39,108 nt of DNA, from the IMG/VR virus record IMGVR_UViG_3300032797_000576, positions 1-39,108 of that record; one strand, 5' to 3'. This document shows positions 6,390 through 14,957 of the stretch, one piece after another (positions within the stretch are counted from its first letter, which is position 1; each line of letters opens with the position of its first letter). Origin of the DNA: a virus. The notes beneath the pieces are model-generated. The model was not told the origin of the DNA and did no database searches. It saw only the letters and a program-made list of their open reading frames with translations. Position numbers and translations under genes: made by a program.

Positions 6390-8393
6390 GTGGCGGGCTT
6401 CTTGGACAGGCGACAGAGCGCGGATAGCGGGATGCGGCCGGGGCAGCCGCTGCATCAGTATGTGCTGACGCGGCTGTTGGAGTTCATTGACCTGTCGGAG
6501 GGTGAACTCAAGACGCGCCACCAGGCCTATGAGGAGCTCGAGCTGCTGTGGCTGAACTACGTCTCGCCCGATCAGGTCGGGGCTGACGGGCAGCCGAAGA
6601 ACCCCAACAAGCGGGCGATCGTGGTGCCGTTCACCTATGCCGCGTGCCAGACGCTGATATCACATATCTACTCCGCGTACACCAGCCGCTCGGTCCTGCT
6701 GCCGTTGCGGGCGACGGATCCCCGAAATGACCGGGCGGCGGAGTCGCTGGAGGCGGTGCTAGAGCAGAAGCACACGCGCAATGTGATGTCGGTGAGGATG
6801 TATGCCTGGATTCAGGACGCGCTGAAGTACGGACAGGGGCGAGTGAGCGGCCAGTGGCGCACCGAGCGGGAGCAGGTGGTCGAAACGCTTGAAGCGCCAC
6901 TGGCTAACATCCTGGGCATGTGGCCGGCATTCGGGCGGGCGGAGCGCACGACGGAGCGGGTAAAGGCGGATGGGCCGGAAACCCGCAACATCGCGCCGCG
7001 CGACTATCTGCCGGACCCGCGGGTGCCGAGCTGGGATCCGCAGGCGGGGGAGTTCATCTGCGTGCGGACGGTGCGGGGGATGCAGCACCTTCGCCAGCAG
7101 CAGCGGGCGGGCATCTACTTCAACGTAGACAGGTTGCGGGGCGGGGGCGCAGAGGGGATAGATCGGGGAGCGCAAGACCGCGCACAGAATATGCCGTCTC
7201 TCGCCGACCCCGGGAAGTGGCCGAGCAGCGATCAGCCCCAAACCTTGCACCAAGTCGAGGTACGGCTCTGCCCAGCGGACTGGAAGACGAGCGACGGCAA
7301 GGCGCTGGGGAAGTCACTGGCGCCGGAGATATGGGTGTTCACCGTCGCCAACAAGGCGACCATCATTCAGGCGGAGCCGATGCCCAATAGGCACGGGCAG
7401 TTCCGGGTGGCGGTGACGGACGGCGCGGTGGACGTTCACGCGCTGCTGGGGCCGAGCTACCCGGAGATTGTGCGGGGGGTTCAGGATTATGCGGATTTCG
7501 CGATCAACAGCCGGATTGCGAATGTGCGGATGGGGCTGTACATGGCGTTCCTGTATGACCCGAGCATGATCGAGGAGGAGGATATCTACAGCGCGCAGCC
7601 GGGTCTGCGGATGCGCCTGAAACCGGATGCCGCCAGGCCGGCCAGCCTGGCGCAGGCCATCACCCAACTGGACGTGCGGGATGTGACGGCGGGGCTCATG
7701 CGAGACCTAGGGCTGGCGGGGAATATGATCCAGCAGACGCTCGGCGCGGTGAACATCTTGCAGGGCGTTGCGGAGCAGGAGAAACGGACGGCTACGGAGA
7801 TGGGCGGGGCCTACCAGAGCGCGCGGACGCGGGTCGGGCAGGTTGGCGCTCTCATGTGGGACCAGGGCGTGGCTCCGTGGGGGCTGATGGAGATATCGGA
7901 CGCGCAGCAGTTCCTGTCGCAGGCGTCGTACTACCGGCTGGGCGGGGCGGCGGCGCGGCGGTCTGGGGAGCCGCGGGCGCTGATAGGGCCGGAGGACATT
8001 CAGGGCGAGATCGAGATTAGCCCGGTAGATGTCACGATGCCAGCGGATAGGACCGCGGAGGGAGCGCTGTGGTTGAAGCTGGCGACGGAGGTGGCGGGGA
8101 ACGAACGGCTGAACGCGAGACTCGACTTCGTCGAGATGTTCGAGGAGGGGGCGCGAAAGCTCGGGGCCGTCAACATTGACGACTTCCGGCGGGCGCAGGA
8201 GCAGGGGCCGCAGGCGATTCAGGCCCTGCTGCAGGCGCTGGCGCAGGGTGCGGCACGGAATCCGATGCAGGCGACGGTGATGCCGGATGAGGCGGTGATG
8301 GAGCAGGCGCACCGGGGGAACCTCATACCTGAGTCCGCGCCGGAGGGCGGAGCGGGGGCGGCCTTGATCCGGGAAGCGATGGGGACGGTGTGA
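6390..8393 (+). CDS. Portal (head-tail connector) protein
   Basis: 667 residues, GTG start at 6390 behind AGGAAG. Forms the ring at one capsid vertex through which DNA is packaged and ejected. I call it from its size, its place directly before a scaffold-like gene and the capsid gene, and typical portal features: an N-terminal stretch with NPNKRAIVVPFTYAACQTLISH, a central domain with NIAPRDYLPDPR, and a long helical C-terminal part with IQQTLGAVNILQGVAEQEKR and RTATEMGG. The length fits portals of short-tailed phages. The stop overlaps the next ATG (TGATG). Confidence 0.85.
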   Translation: MAGFLDRRQSADSGMRPGQPLHQYVLTRLLEFIDLSEGELKTRHQAYEELELLWLNYVSPDQVGADGQPKNPNKRAIVVPFTYAACQTLISHIYSAYTSRSVLLPLRATDPRNDRAAESLEAVLEQKHTRNVMSVRMYAWIQDALKYGQGRVSGQWRTEREQVVETLEAPLANILGMWPAFGRAERTTERVKADGPETRNIAPRDYLPDPRVPSWDPQAGEFICVRTVRGMQHLRQQQRAGIYFNVDRLRGGGAEGIDRGAQDRAQNMPSLADPGKWPSSDQPQTLHQVEVRLCPADWKTSDGKALGKSLAPEIWVFTVANKATIIQAEPMPNRHGQFRVAVTDGAVDVHALLGPSYPEIVRGVQDYADFAINSRIANVRMGLYMAFLYDPSMIEEEDIYSAQPGLRMRLKPDAARPASLAQAITQLDVRDVTAGLMRDLGLAGNMIQQTLGAVNILQGVAEQEKRTATEMGGAYQSARTRVGQVGALMWDQGVAPWGLMEISDAQQFLSQASYYRLGGAAARRSGEPRALIGPEDIQGEIEISPVDVTMPADRTAEGALWLKLATEVAGNERLNARLDFVEMFEEGARKLGAVNIDDFRRAQEQGPQAIQALLQALAQGAARNPMQATVMPDEAVMEQAHRGNLIPESAPEGGAGAALIREAMGTV

Positions 8394-8785
8394 TGCTGCC
8401 AGCGATGAGACGGCTGACCGAGAGGTTCTGGAACGCCGCGGGGGCGATGGCGCCGGCGCTGGTGCAGCGGCGCGAGAAGCGGCGGGCGGAGTTGGCCCAC
8501 CATGGGCTGTTGTACGAGGAGTTGGTGCGGCAACCGGGATGGGCGCTGCTGGAGGAGACGATCAGCGAGATGATCGAGGCGCAGATGCGGGAGTTGGTGC
8601 TGGCGCCGCCGGTGGCCGGGAAGCACGATCCGCTGGGGTTGTTGCGCGAGGCGCAGCGGGAGGGGGCGTGTGGCGAGATCAGGGGGATGAGGGAGGCGTT
8701 AGACATTGCAAGGCGGGTGATTGCGGCGGCCGAGGAGTTGCGGCTAGGCAGGCAAGCCCAGGAGGAGACGAGGAGCGATGCTTGA
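8393..8785 (+). CDS. Hypothetical helical head-operon protein
   Basis: 130 residues from ATG 8393 (an in-frame GTG at 8390 is an alternative). Almost entirely charged and helical, with runs such as EETISEMIEAQMRELV and ALDIARRVIAAAEELR. I do not recognise a family. Its place between portal and scaffold-like gene and its overlaps with both suggest a head assembly role. Coding of its last residues overlaps the next start by 8 bases. Confidence 0.65.
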   Translation: MLPAMRRLTERFWNAAGAMAPALVQRREKRRAELAHHGLLYEELVRQPGWALLEETISEMIEAQMRELVLAPPVAGKHDPLGLLREAQREGACGEIRGMREALDIARRVIAAAEELRLGRQAQEETRSDA

Positions 8786-9800
8786 GATGCTGTTCATGGT
8801 CCTGTTTGTATGCGTGGCGATGGCGACGGTGGTGGAGGAACCAGCGGGAGCAGCTGGCGGCGCAATCCCGCCGGCCCCGACACCGGCGGCAACACCGACG
8901 CCCGAGGCGACCGCGGGTGCGGTCCCGGAGGGGGAGCTGGCGCCAGCCCCCGTCGAGTTAGCGGCGCCGGACTGGCTGGGAGCGGCCGATGAGGGGCCGC
9001 CTGCGCCACCTGAGCCAGGCGTGATAGAGTTTCCGCGGGAAAGGGCACCGGTTAGGGAAGCGGCGCCTGAGCGGCGGGTTGCGCCGCCGGCACCAGAGGG
9101 GGGCGCAGAGTCGCAATACGTGGCCGCGGTGGTTGAGGAGATGCTGCCGATGCTGCCCAATGACACGGAGCAGGAGCGGCAGGAGGTGATGAGGCGCAGA
9201 GGCCTGCTCGCGGCCGGCCTGGAGCGGATGGTGGACGAGCGGGTGGAGAGGATCGCGGAGCGAGCCTCGGCGGAACTCCAGAGCGCGCGGGAGAGGGAAC
9301 AGAAGGCGACGACGGAGTGGAACCGCGTTGCGCAGCGCGCTGACCGGGTAGTGAACAGCATCAGGGAGCAAGTGTTTGCGGTCCTGCCGGATCTCCAGGT
9401 CTTCAGCGACTGCGAGGAGGAAGACAACTTCGTCGTCCCGCTCGCATTGGAGGCAATGAGAGCGGAGGGGTATGGGGACGTTGCGAGCATTGCGGGAATC
9501 AGGACGCCGGAGGCTTATCGTCGCCTGGGACAGGCGATCAGGGAGCGGTTGGAGAGGTTTGCGGTTCCCGTTGCGCGCCAGTATCGCGCGGAGGGAAAGC
9601 AAGGAACGCCGCGCCAGGCGCGGGAGGCGCGAGGCACTGGGCGAGTGAGCGGGGTGCGGGCGACGGGGACGGTCGCCGGAGGGACTGGCTTTCGAGAGGC
9701 TCCCACGCCGATGCACCCAACGGGTACGCAGCAGGTGCCGAGGGATGCGGCGCTCTCGGAGTATGACGCGGAGCAGGGGAGGTTTCAGCGGCCCAAGTGA
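8778..9800 (+). CDS. Probable scaffolding protein
   Basis: 340 residues, ATG 8778 behind a GAGGAG site. No clear family match. The layout is that of a scaffold: a Pro/Ala/Glu-rich, probably disordered N-terminal third, a charged coiled-coil-like middle (EQERQEVMRRRGLLAAGLER through SAREREQKATTEWNRV), and a flexible Gly/Arg-rich tail ending in a short acidic-basic peptide. It lies directly before the major capsid gene, where scaffolds usually lie. Odd: the first 18 residues (LFMVLFVCVAMATVV) are hydrophobic, which is unusual for a scaffold and could be a membrane anchor. Confidence 0.6.
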   Translation: MLEMLFMVLFVCVAMATVVEEPAGAAGGAIPPAPTPAATPTPEATAGAVPEGELAPAPVELAAPDWLGAADEGPPAPPEPGVIEFPRERAPVREAAPERRVAPPAPEGGAESQYVAAVVEEMLPMLPNDTEQERQEVMRRRGLLAAGLERMVDERVERIAERASAELQSAREREQKATTEWNRVAQRADRVVNSIREQVFAVLPDLQVFSDCEEEDNFVVPLALEAMRAEGYGDVASIAGIRTPEAYRRLGQAIRERLERFAVPVARQYRAEGKQGTPRQAREARGTGRVSGVRATGTVAGGTGFREAPTPMHPTGTQQVPRDAALSEYDAEQGRFQRPK

Positions 9801-9810
9801 CGAGAGAATA

Positions 9811-9871
9811 GGGGCCGGGACTAGCTCTCCGGGAGCGAAAGGGGCGCCCGCCTGCCCCCCGGCCCGGCCCT
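9811..9871 (+). other. Long stem in capsid gene leader
   Basis: GGGGCCGGG (9811-9819) can pair with CCCGGCCCT (9863-9871; one G-U pair). The enclosed bases include a small hairpin (CTCTCCGGGAG). It is in the 188-base leader of the capsid gene, where RNA structure may raise message stability. A similar GGCCGGG/CCCGGCC pair occurs at 33565-33609. Confidence 0.45.
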
Positions 9872-9879
9872 GAACATGC

Positions 9880-9898
9880 CGACAGCGGGATGCTGTCG
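9880..9898 (+). other. Hairpin in capsid gene leader
   Basis: A 7-bp inverted repeat CGACAGC/GCTGTCG with a 5-base loop, about 90 bases before the capsid start. No T run follows. Confidence 0.45.
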
Positions 9899-9988
9899 AG
9901 GTAGCGGGAGGCTATCAACCGGTCGAGGCGGCTGAGCTAAGAGGCGGTCGGCTCTGTTGACGCACAAAACGCAGGAGAGGAGCCGATC

Positions 9989-11182
9989 ATGGCTGAGATT
10001 TACTTTCCGGGTGTGTTGGACATTGCGAACGTTCCGGCGGCCGCCCGGCCGAACGACTGGGCGGAGCGCATCTACCGGAACCATCCTGACAAGACCGCTC
10101 TGCAGGCACTGCTGACGCGCCTTGACCGGAAGCCCCTGGTGGATCCGGTCTTCAAGCAGTGGGAGCAGCCGATCTGGCCGCGCACGGTGCTCCTGAACAT
10201 GGGAGGAGGGGCCAGCGCGGTGGACACCATTCTCACGGTTGACGATGCGAGCGGCAACGCGGCTGCCTACTACCTGCCCATCGGGATGATGGTGCGGGTG
10301 GGCGCGGCGCCAGCGAGTGGCGAGGTCTTCCGGGTGGTTCGGCACGTGAGTGCCCAGCAGGTCGAGGTGGAGCGCGGGTACGCGGGCACCACGGCGGCGA
10401 CGATTGCTGATGATCTGGTGCTGACCCTGCTCGGAACTGCGTTCGCGGATCGGGATGATTCGCCCAACGCGGTCGCTCGGACCCCGAGCGAGGTTTCCAA
10501 CTACGCGCAGATCTTCCAGACCGCCTACGAGTACAGCGAGCAGGCGCAGGCGACGAAGACCAACTTCGGGGAGACGGCCCAGCAGATGGTTCACAGTGAC
10601 GCGCTGGTGCAGCACGCCATGGAGCGGGAGCTGGCGATGATGTACGGCGTGAAGAGCTATCAGGACACCGTCACGGGCCGGGTGTACACGACAGGCGGGG
10701 TGACGAGTTACATCACGACCCACACCCACGACGGGAGCGGGGCGAACTTCTCGAAGACGAACATCGCAGCCTGGATGCGTGCGATGAGACAGGGGAACCG
10801 GCGCAAGCTGGCGCTGTGCGGGTACGTAGCCAAGGGGTGCATCCATGACTACGTGCGCGCGCTGGCGCAGCAGTGGATCGAGCCGGGCGAGAACAAGCAG
10901 TTCGGGTTCCAGCTCGAGGACCTGATCACGGATGGCCCGCGCCTGGCACTGCTCCAGCACCCGCTGCTGGACGAGATCGCGCCAGGGGACATCATCATCG
11001 TGGACACCGAGTACCTGAAGTTGCGGTACTTCTCCGGGAAGGACTTCCGGCGGGACGACGTGGCTCTGAGCAACAACGTGCAGATCAAGAAGGCCCAGTT
11101 CTACAGCAATGTCGGACTGCAGCTCGCCTATGAGGCGGCGCACGGCTACATCCGCGGGGTCACGATCTTCACGAACGCCTAA
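9989..11182 (+). CDS. Major capsid protein, SU10/DUF5309 type
   Basis: 397 residues, ATG 9989 behind GGAGAGGAG. Builds the icosahedral shell, with the HK97 fold expected for this family. The family pattern is visible: an N-terminal IYRNHPDKTALQALL segment, a W-x-Q-P region, an inserted beta domain (YLPIGMMVRVG to VEVERGYAG), NYAQIFQTAYEYSEQAQ, then the long helix with ALVQHAMERELAMMYG and a GGVTSYITTHTH turn. It is flanked by structured non-coding sequences on both sides, unlike most genes here, which fits a highly expressed gene with its own message control. Confidence 0.9.
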   Translation: MAEIYFPGVLDIANVPAAARPNDWAERIYRNHPDKTALQALLTRLDRKPLVDPVFKQWEQPIWPRTVLLNMGGGASAVDTILTVDDASGNAAAYYLPIGMMVRVGAAPASGEVFRVVRHVSAQQVEVERGYAGTTAATIADDLVLTLLGTAFADRDDSPNAVARTPSEVSNYAQIFQTAYEYSEQAQATKTNFGETAQQMVHSDALVQHAMERELAMMYGVKSYQDTVTGRVYTTGGVTSYITTHTHDGSGANFSKTNIAAWMRAMRQGNRRKLALCGYVAKGCIHDYVRALAQQWIEPGENKQFGFQLEDLITDGPRLALLQHPLLDEIAPGDIIIVDTEYLKLRYFSGKDFRRDDVALSNNVQIKKAQFYSNVGLQLAYEAAHGYIRGVTIFTNA

Positions 11183-11232
11183 GGGCCGAGCAGTTGAGGA
11201 GGATATAGAAAGCAGCGACCCGAGTGCTGTTT

Positions 11233-11270
11233 CTGCCGCCGAACCCCCATAGCGGAGCGGTCGGCGGCAG
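11233..11270 (+). other. Strong hairpin after capsid gene
   Basis: A perfect 10-bp stem (11233-11242 with 11261-11270), loop of 18, lies 50 bases after the capsid stop in a 122-base gap. Without a T run it may serve as a partial terminator or 3' stabiliser that sets capsid message level above the downstream genes. Confidence 0.5.
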
Positions 11271-11304
11271 GGCCGGCTGCTCGAGCAGGGGCAGGAGGTA
11301 AGAC

Positions 11305-11607
11305 ATGAAGTTTCGGTGCCTGGAGAGGCCGCATAGAACCATTATAGGGGTGGCGCAGGGGCGGATGCTGGTAGCTGGGTTCGGCCTGACGGGGGAACTG
11401 GACGCGAGGCAGGTGGCGCAGCAGAACGCGGTGTCCCCGGAGGCGGTGGCGTATCTGGTGATGGCGCAACCGGGATATGGGGAGACGATCGTGCCTGCGG
11501 ATGATGAGGCGCGCTCTCTGATCCTTCCAGCCTCACCTCCTGGGCAGGAGGGGGCTGGCGTTTCAGCAGCGCCAGCCCCCACATCGCGGGGGCGCCGAAA
11601 GAGGTAG
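11305..11607 (+). CDS. Hypothetical small head-region protein
   Basis: 100 residues, ATG 11305 behind CAGGAGG. The N-terminal part is compact (FRCLERPHRTIIGVAQGRM), with LDARQVAQQNAVSPEAVAYLV in the middle; the last 25 residues are Pro/Ala/Arg-rich. I do not recognise a family. Between capsid and adaptor, it could be a head-completion or decoration protein. A strong inverted repeat (11550-11580) is encoded in its tail. Confidence 0.6.
   Translation: MKFRCLERPHRTIIGVAQGRMLVAGFGLTGELDARQVAQQNAVSPEAVAYLVMAQPGYGETIVPADDEARSLILPASPPGQEGAGVSAAPAPTSRGRRKR
11550..11580. repeat. Inverted repeat inside 3' end of a coding region
   Basis: Perfect 11-bp arms, GGGGGCTGGCG and CGCCAGCCCCC, with a 9-base loop, about 27 bases before the stop of the 100-residue gene. 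It may be another inserted palindrome or an RNA processing element. Confidence 0.55.
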
Positions 11608-11617
11608 GAGGCCGGAG

Positions 11618-11818
11618 ATGCCATACTCGCTTGAGAAGACTGCCCATGGGTACGGGGTGAAAAACACCGAGACGGGACATTGGCACAGCAAAGACACGAC
11701 GATGGAGAAGGCGCAGCACCAGATCGCCCTGCTGCAGGCGCGCGAGCACGGTTGGCGTCCTAGCGGAGCGCCGCCCAAGAGGGAGTATAAGCCGAGCGCC
11801 TGGAGGCCAAGGGACTGA
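11618..11818 (+). CDS. Small protein with GYGVKNTETG...SKDTTMEKA motif
   Basis: 66 residues, ATG 11618 behind GGAGG with good spacing. It resembles a very small protein type that I recall from many viruses, with a GYxVxNxxTGxxxS core followed by EKAxxQxxLLQ. No function is established. It ends in a basic Pro/Arg tail. TGATG overlap with the next gene shows translational coupling. Confidence 0.6.
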   Translation: MPYSLEKTAHGYGVKNTETGHWHSKDTTMEKAQHQIALLQAREHGWRPSGAPPKREYKPSAWRPRD

Positions 11819-12495
11819 TGGCTACCTGGGGAGAGGTCAAGGCGAGGGTGGAGGCACTCATCCGGCGGCCGCTTGATTCGGACGAGGCGACGGCGGATGC
11901 GTTGGTGGAGGCAGCCCTATCGGGCGTGGTCAAGGATCTCCAGCGGCGCCATAACTTCTCGTGTATGGAGGCGGTGCTGGCGCTCGCAACTCAGGCAGCG
12001 GTCGAGTATGTCGCACTGGGCGACGCCTACAAGCGCATGGCGAGCAGCAAGGCGCAGGAGGGGTGTGTCTACCGGTTGGACGCCACGAGCCGTGTGCTCT
12101 TGCCGCAGGTGAGGAACGGGGAAGCGGTATCGCTGGCGATGCTCCGCACGCTGTACCCCGATCCGACCGACCCGGGGGAGCCGGCGTACTGCTGCGTGTA
12201 CGGCAGGAGCCTGTATTTCGGGCCGGTCCCCGATGCGGCCTATGGCATTGAGGCGCTGTGCTACTGCTATCTCGCCGCACTGACAGACGCGCAGTCGAAC
12301 TGGTTCACCACGGCGTTGGACGACGTGCTGACCTGGGAGGGGGTGCAGCTCGCGCGGATCATGCTGGACGAGCCGGAGGGGGCGGCGGTGTGGGCAGGGG
12401 TCAGCGGGCAGACACTGGCGGCGGCGATCGGGGCGGATGAGGGGGAGAAGGCGACGCGGACGGGGCCGAGGAGTCCGGTCGTAAGGAGGGCGTGA
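11818..12495 (+). CDS. Head-tail adaptor (collar) protein
   Basis: 225 residues. Probably forms the ring below the portal to which the tail nozzle binds. It has the layout of podovirus adaptor proteins: helical N-terminus (TWGEVKARVEALIRRPL then ALVEAALSGVVKDLQRRHNF), YKRMASSK, and a beta region with EPAYCCVYGRSLYFGPVPDAAYGIEALCYCYL, followed by a helical end with WEGVQLARIMLDEP. Short-tailed phages use this order: capsid, adaptor, nozzle. I rate the role likely from sequence style and position; a structural match would confirm it. Confidence 0.7.
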   Translation: MATWGEVKARVEALIRRPLDSDEATADALVEAALSGVVKDLQRRHNFSCMEAVLALATQAAVEYVALGDAYKRMASSKAQEGCVYRLDATSRVLLPQVRNGEAVSLAMLRTLYPDPTDPGEPAYCCVYGRSLYFGPVPDAAYGIEALCYCYLAALTDAQSNWFTTALDDVLTWEGVQLARIMLDEPEGAAVWAGVSGQTLAAAIGADEGEKATRTGPRSPVVRRA

Positions 12496-12496
12496 G

Positions 12497-13186
12497 ATGG
12501 CATGGGATGAGGAAAAGCCAAAGGGGACGCTCAATGTGAGTTTGGTTGACGACCAGGTACGGGCGGACAAGACGACGGTGCGGCAGGCACTCGGAGCAGA
12601 GCACGACTTCAACCTGTTGGGCACCACCACCGGGGAGCACGCGGAGGGGAGCGGCAAGGGATGGGTGGACGTAGCCGCTAACCGGGCTCTACGGGACAGC
12701 TCCAAGGGCCGCCTCTTCATCGAGACGGACACAAACAAGGCCTGGTATGGTGATGCCGCCGACGCGTGGGCGGAGTTCAGCCCGCGGCGCAATGTCATAG
12801 ACCTGTCCCTGATTGGCACGGTGCAGTCGAACAGCGCCGCATTCATAAACATTCCGAACGTGACCCTGAGCATCACGTTGCGGGGCGGGCGGTTGTTCAT
12901 CGTTGCCTCGCTGACAGTGGAGCAACTCGTGGCGGCGCACTCAGGCTATCTTGTCCTGGCAGTGGACGGCACGCCGGTGACGGCCGCGACCCTCGGGCAG
13001 GCGGTGATCAAGTATGCGGACGGTAAGACCACCGTAAGCTTGAACCGGCTGGTCGAGGACGGAGACAACGGGATCAGCCTGGCGGCGGGCGCGCACACAG
13101 TTACAGTGCAGTGGAAGAACGAAGCCGGCGGGACCATGGAGCTTACGAACAATCTTCAGGTAAGCATGGTCGCCGAGGAGATATAG
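12497..13186 (+). CDS. Virion/fibre-type structural protein
   Basis: 229 residues, ATG 12497 behind AAGGAGG. The N-terminal half has the pattern TTVRQALGAEHDFNLLGTTT-GEHAEGSG and then GRLFIETDTNKAWYGDAADAW, which is common in phage tail-fibre and virion surface proteins. The rest is predicted beta-rich with DLSLIGTVQSNSAAF and repeated Thr/Val stretches. It sits between adaptor and nozzle genes. It could be a fibre or a decoration protein. Confidence 0.6.
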   Translation: MAWDEEKPKGTLNVSLVDDQVRADKTTVRQALGAEHDFNLLGTTTGEHAEGSGKGWVDVAANRALRDSSKGRLFIETDTNKAWYGDAADAWAEFSPRRNVIDLSLIGTVQSNSAAFINIPNVTLSITLRGGRLFIVASLTVEQLVAAHSGYLVLAVDGTPVTAATLGQAVIKYADGKTTVSLNRLVEDGDNGISLAAGAHTVTVQWKNEAGGTMELTNNLQVSMVAEEI

Positions 13187-13187
13187 C

Positions 13188-14957
13188 TTGCTGCTGGGCT
13201 ATGAGGCGTTGGAGATACCCTGCGACGGGGGCTTTCGGAGCGACCTGCCGGCGCACCATCCGGGCCTGCCCATGTGGGACTCGCCGGACCTCCGGAATAT
13301 CATAGTGCGAGACGGGGAGAACAAGAAGTTCCCCGGGCGGGTGGCGTTCAGCGCGACGCCGCTGCCGGGGCCGGTGAGGTTTCTGGCGCGGTATCCGCTG
13401 ACGCCGAGCATCCGCTACCTGATTGCGAGCGACGGAAGGGACCTGTTCAAGTACAACACCGGCGGCGACAGTTGGGACTATCTCACGCCGGTATACATCG
13501 TCGGGACGGCTGCCTTCACTCACGCGAGCGACCAGGTGGTGGGGACGGGCACGGGGTGGACGACCGGCAACTGCGTGCCAGGCATGAAGATCAAGCGCAA
13601 CGCCGATGGCGTCTGGTACGAGGTCAAGAGCCTGGTGCCAGCCACGCAGACGATCACGCTGACGATCCCCTATGTGGAGGCAGGAGGTGCGGCGGCGGCG
13701 TACACGCTGCGGCAGCGGTTGTCGGCGGCGGGGGAGAGGTGGCTGAGGGGCTGTTTGGCGCAGGGGAAGATCATCGTGACGAATGGCGTGGATGCGCCGC
13801 TCATCTGGGACGGCCTAACCGACACCTTCCTGCCCCTGGGCGGATCGCCGCCGGCGGGGAGGTTCGTGACGACCTTTCACCAGAGGAATCTCCTGGTGAT
13901 GGCGCGGGACCCCAACAACCCGAGGCGGGTCAGCAACTCAGACGCGGCGGTCTACACGCAGTGGGCGACTGGATTGGCCGCCTCATACGATTTCGAGGAT
14001 TCGGTGGCGGAGTTCATGGGGCTGGAGGGGTCGCACGAATACCTGTTCTTGTTGAGGGAAGACGGCGCGTGGCGGGGCTTCTGGGAGGGGTTCGGCGTCG
14101 GCATTTCCTGGAGCCGCGTCGGCGGGATTGACGGGCCGGCTTACCCGAACACGGTAGTGAGGCTCGGCGGCGAAGCGCGGATGGCGACGGAATCGCCGAC
14201 GGCGCGCTGGGCGTGGTTCGGGGTCGGGAACATCCACGGTTTCGATGCTGAGAACATCGTCGCGATCGGGGAGCCGGTGAGGCGGTGGATATGGGAGATG
14301 ATAGATCCTACCTACCCTGACAACGCGCTGGGTGCGTCAATCCCCGAGTGGGGTCTGGCGCTGTGGAGCTTCCCGGTGATGGGGTCGCAGGGCCAGAACG
14401 CGCAGACGATAGCCTATGACTACCTGCGGGATCGGTGGTTTCGGCGGGATGTGGGGTTCTCGGCATTCGGCGCCTATGATCTCAGTCCGGCAGAGGTGGA
14501 GTGGGATACCCTGACCGGGAGCGTTGACGAGCAGACGAGAATCTTCGACGCGGTGTTCAGCGCGCCTCAGCCGGTTTGCCTGGTGGGGGACGAGCAGGGA
14601 TACGTCTATTACCTCGCGTTCGGCGCGACGGATGCAGGGGCGGGGATCACGGCACAGAGGCAGACGCGAGTGCTCGAGGGGGGGCGTGGCGCGCCGTATC
14701 TGACGGTTGGTGGGGTGAGTGTGGAGACGACGGCGCCGCCGGGGACTCGGTATGCGGTGGCGGTGCTGGGGGCCGACGGGGGTGGTAGCATCAGCGTGCT
14801 GGCGACGCGCGTGGCGGTGGTGGACGGGGAAGGGCTTGCGCTGGCGCGGTTCGCGCCGGTGTGTGCGCGGAGGCTGGCGATCAGGGTGGTGAACACGGAA
14901 GCGAATCAACCTTTCGGGGTCATGGGAGTGACCGCCTGGGTGAGGGGGCGGCGCTGA
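13188..14957 (+). CDS. Tail nozzle-like protein (beta-propeller)
   Basis: 589 residues from TTG 13188 behind GAGGAG; no ATG or GTG with a better site is apparent. A mainly beta protein with repeating short blades (for example RYLIASDGRDLFKYN, KIIVTNGVDAPLIWDG, RNLLVMARDPNNPRRVSNSD, EYLFLLREDGAWRGFW, YDYLRDRWFRR). This is the kind of sequence seen in the nozzle proteins of short-tailed phages (T7 gp12-like role), which close the tail tip and carry fibres. The position after the adaptor supports this. No catalytic motif is seen. Confidence 0.65.
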   Translation: MLLGYEALEIPCDGGFRSDLPAHHPGLPMWDSPDLRNIIVRDGENKKFPGRVAFSATPLPGPVRFLARYPLTPSIRYLIASDGRDLFKYNTGGDSWDYLTPVYIVGTAAFTHASDQVVGTGTGWTTGNCVPGMKIKRNADGVWYEVKSLVPATQTITLTIPYVEAGGAAAAYTLRQRLSAAGERWLRGCLAQGKIIVTNGVDAPLIWDGLTDTFLPLGGSPPAGRFVTTFHQRNLLVMARDPNNPRRVSNSDAAVYTQWATGLAASYDFEDSVAEFMGLEGSHEYLFLLREDGAWRGFWEGFGVGISWSRVGGIDGPAYPNTVVRLGGEARMATESPTARWAWFGVGNIHGFDAENIVAIGEPVRRWIWEMIDPTYPDNALGASIPEWGLALWSFPVMGSQGQNAQTIAYDYLRDRWFRRDVGFSAFGAYDLSPAEVEWDTLTGSVDEQTRIFDAVFSAPQPVCLVGDEQGYVYYLAFGATDAGAGITAQRQTRVLEGGRGAPYLTVGGVSVETTAPPGTRYAVAVLGADGGGSISVLATRVAVVDGEGLALARFAPVCARRLAIRVVNTEANQPFGVMGVTAWVRGRR

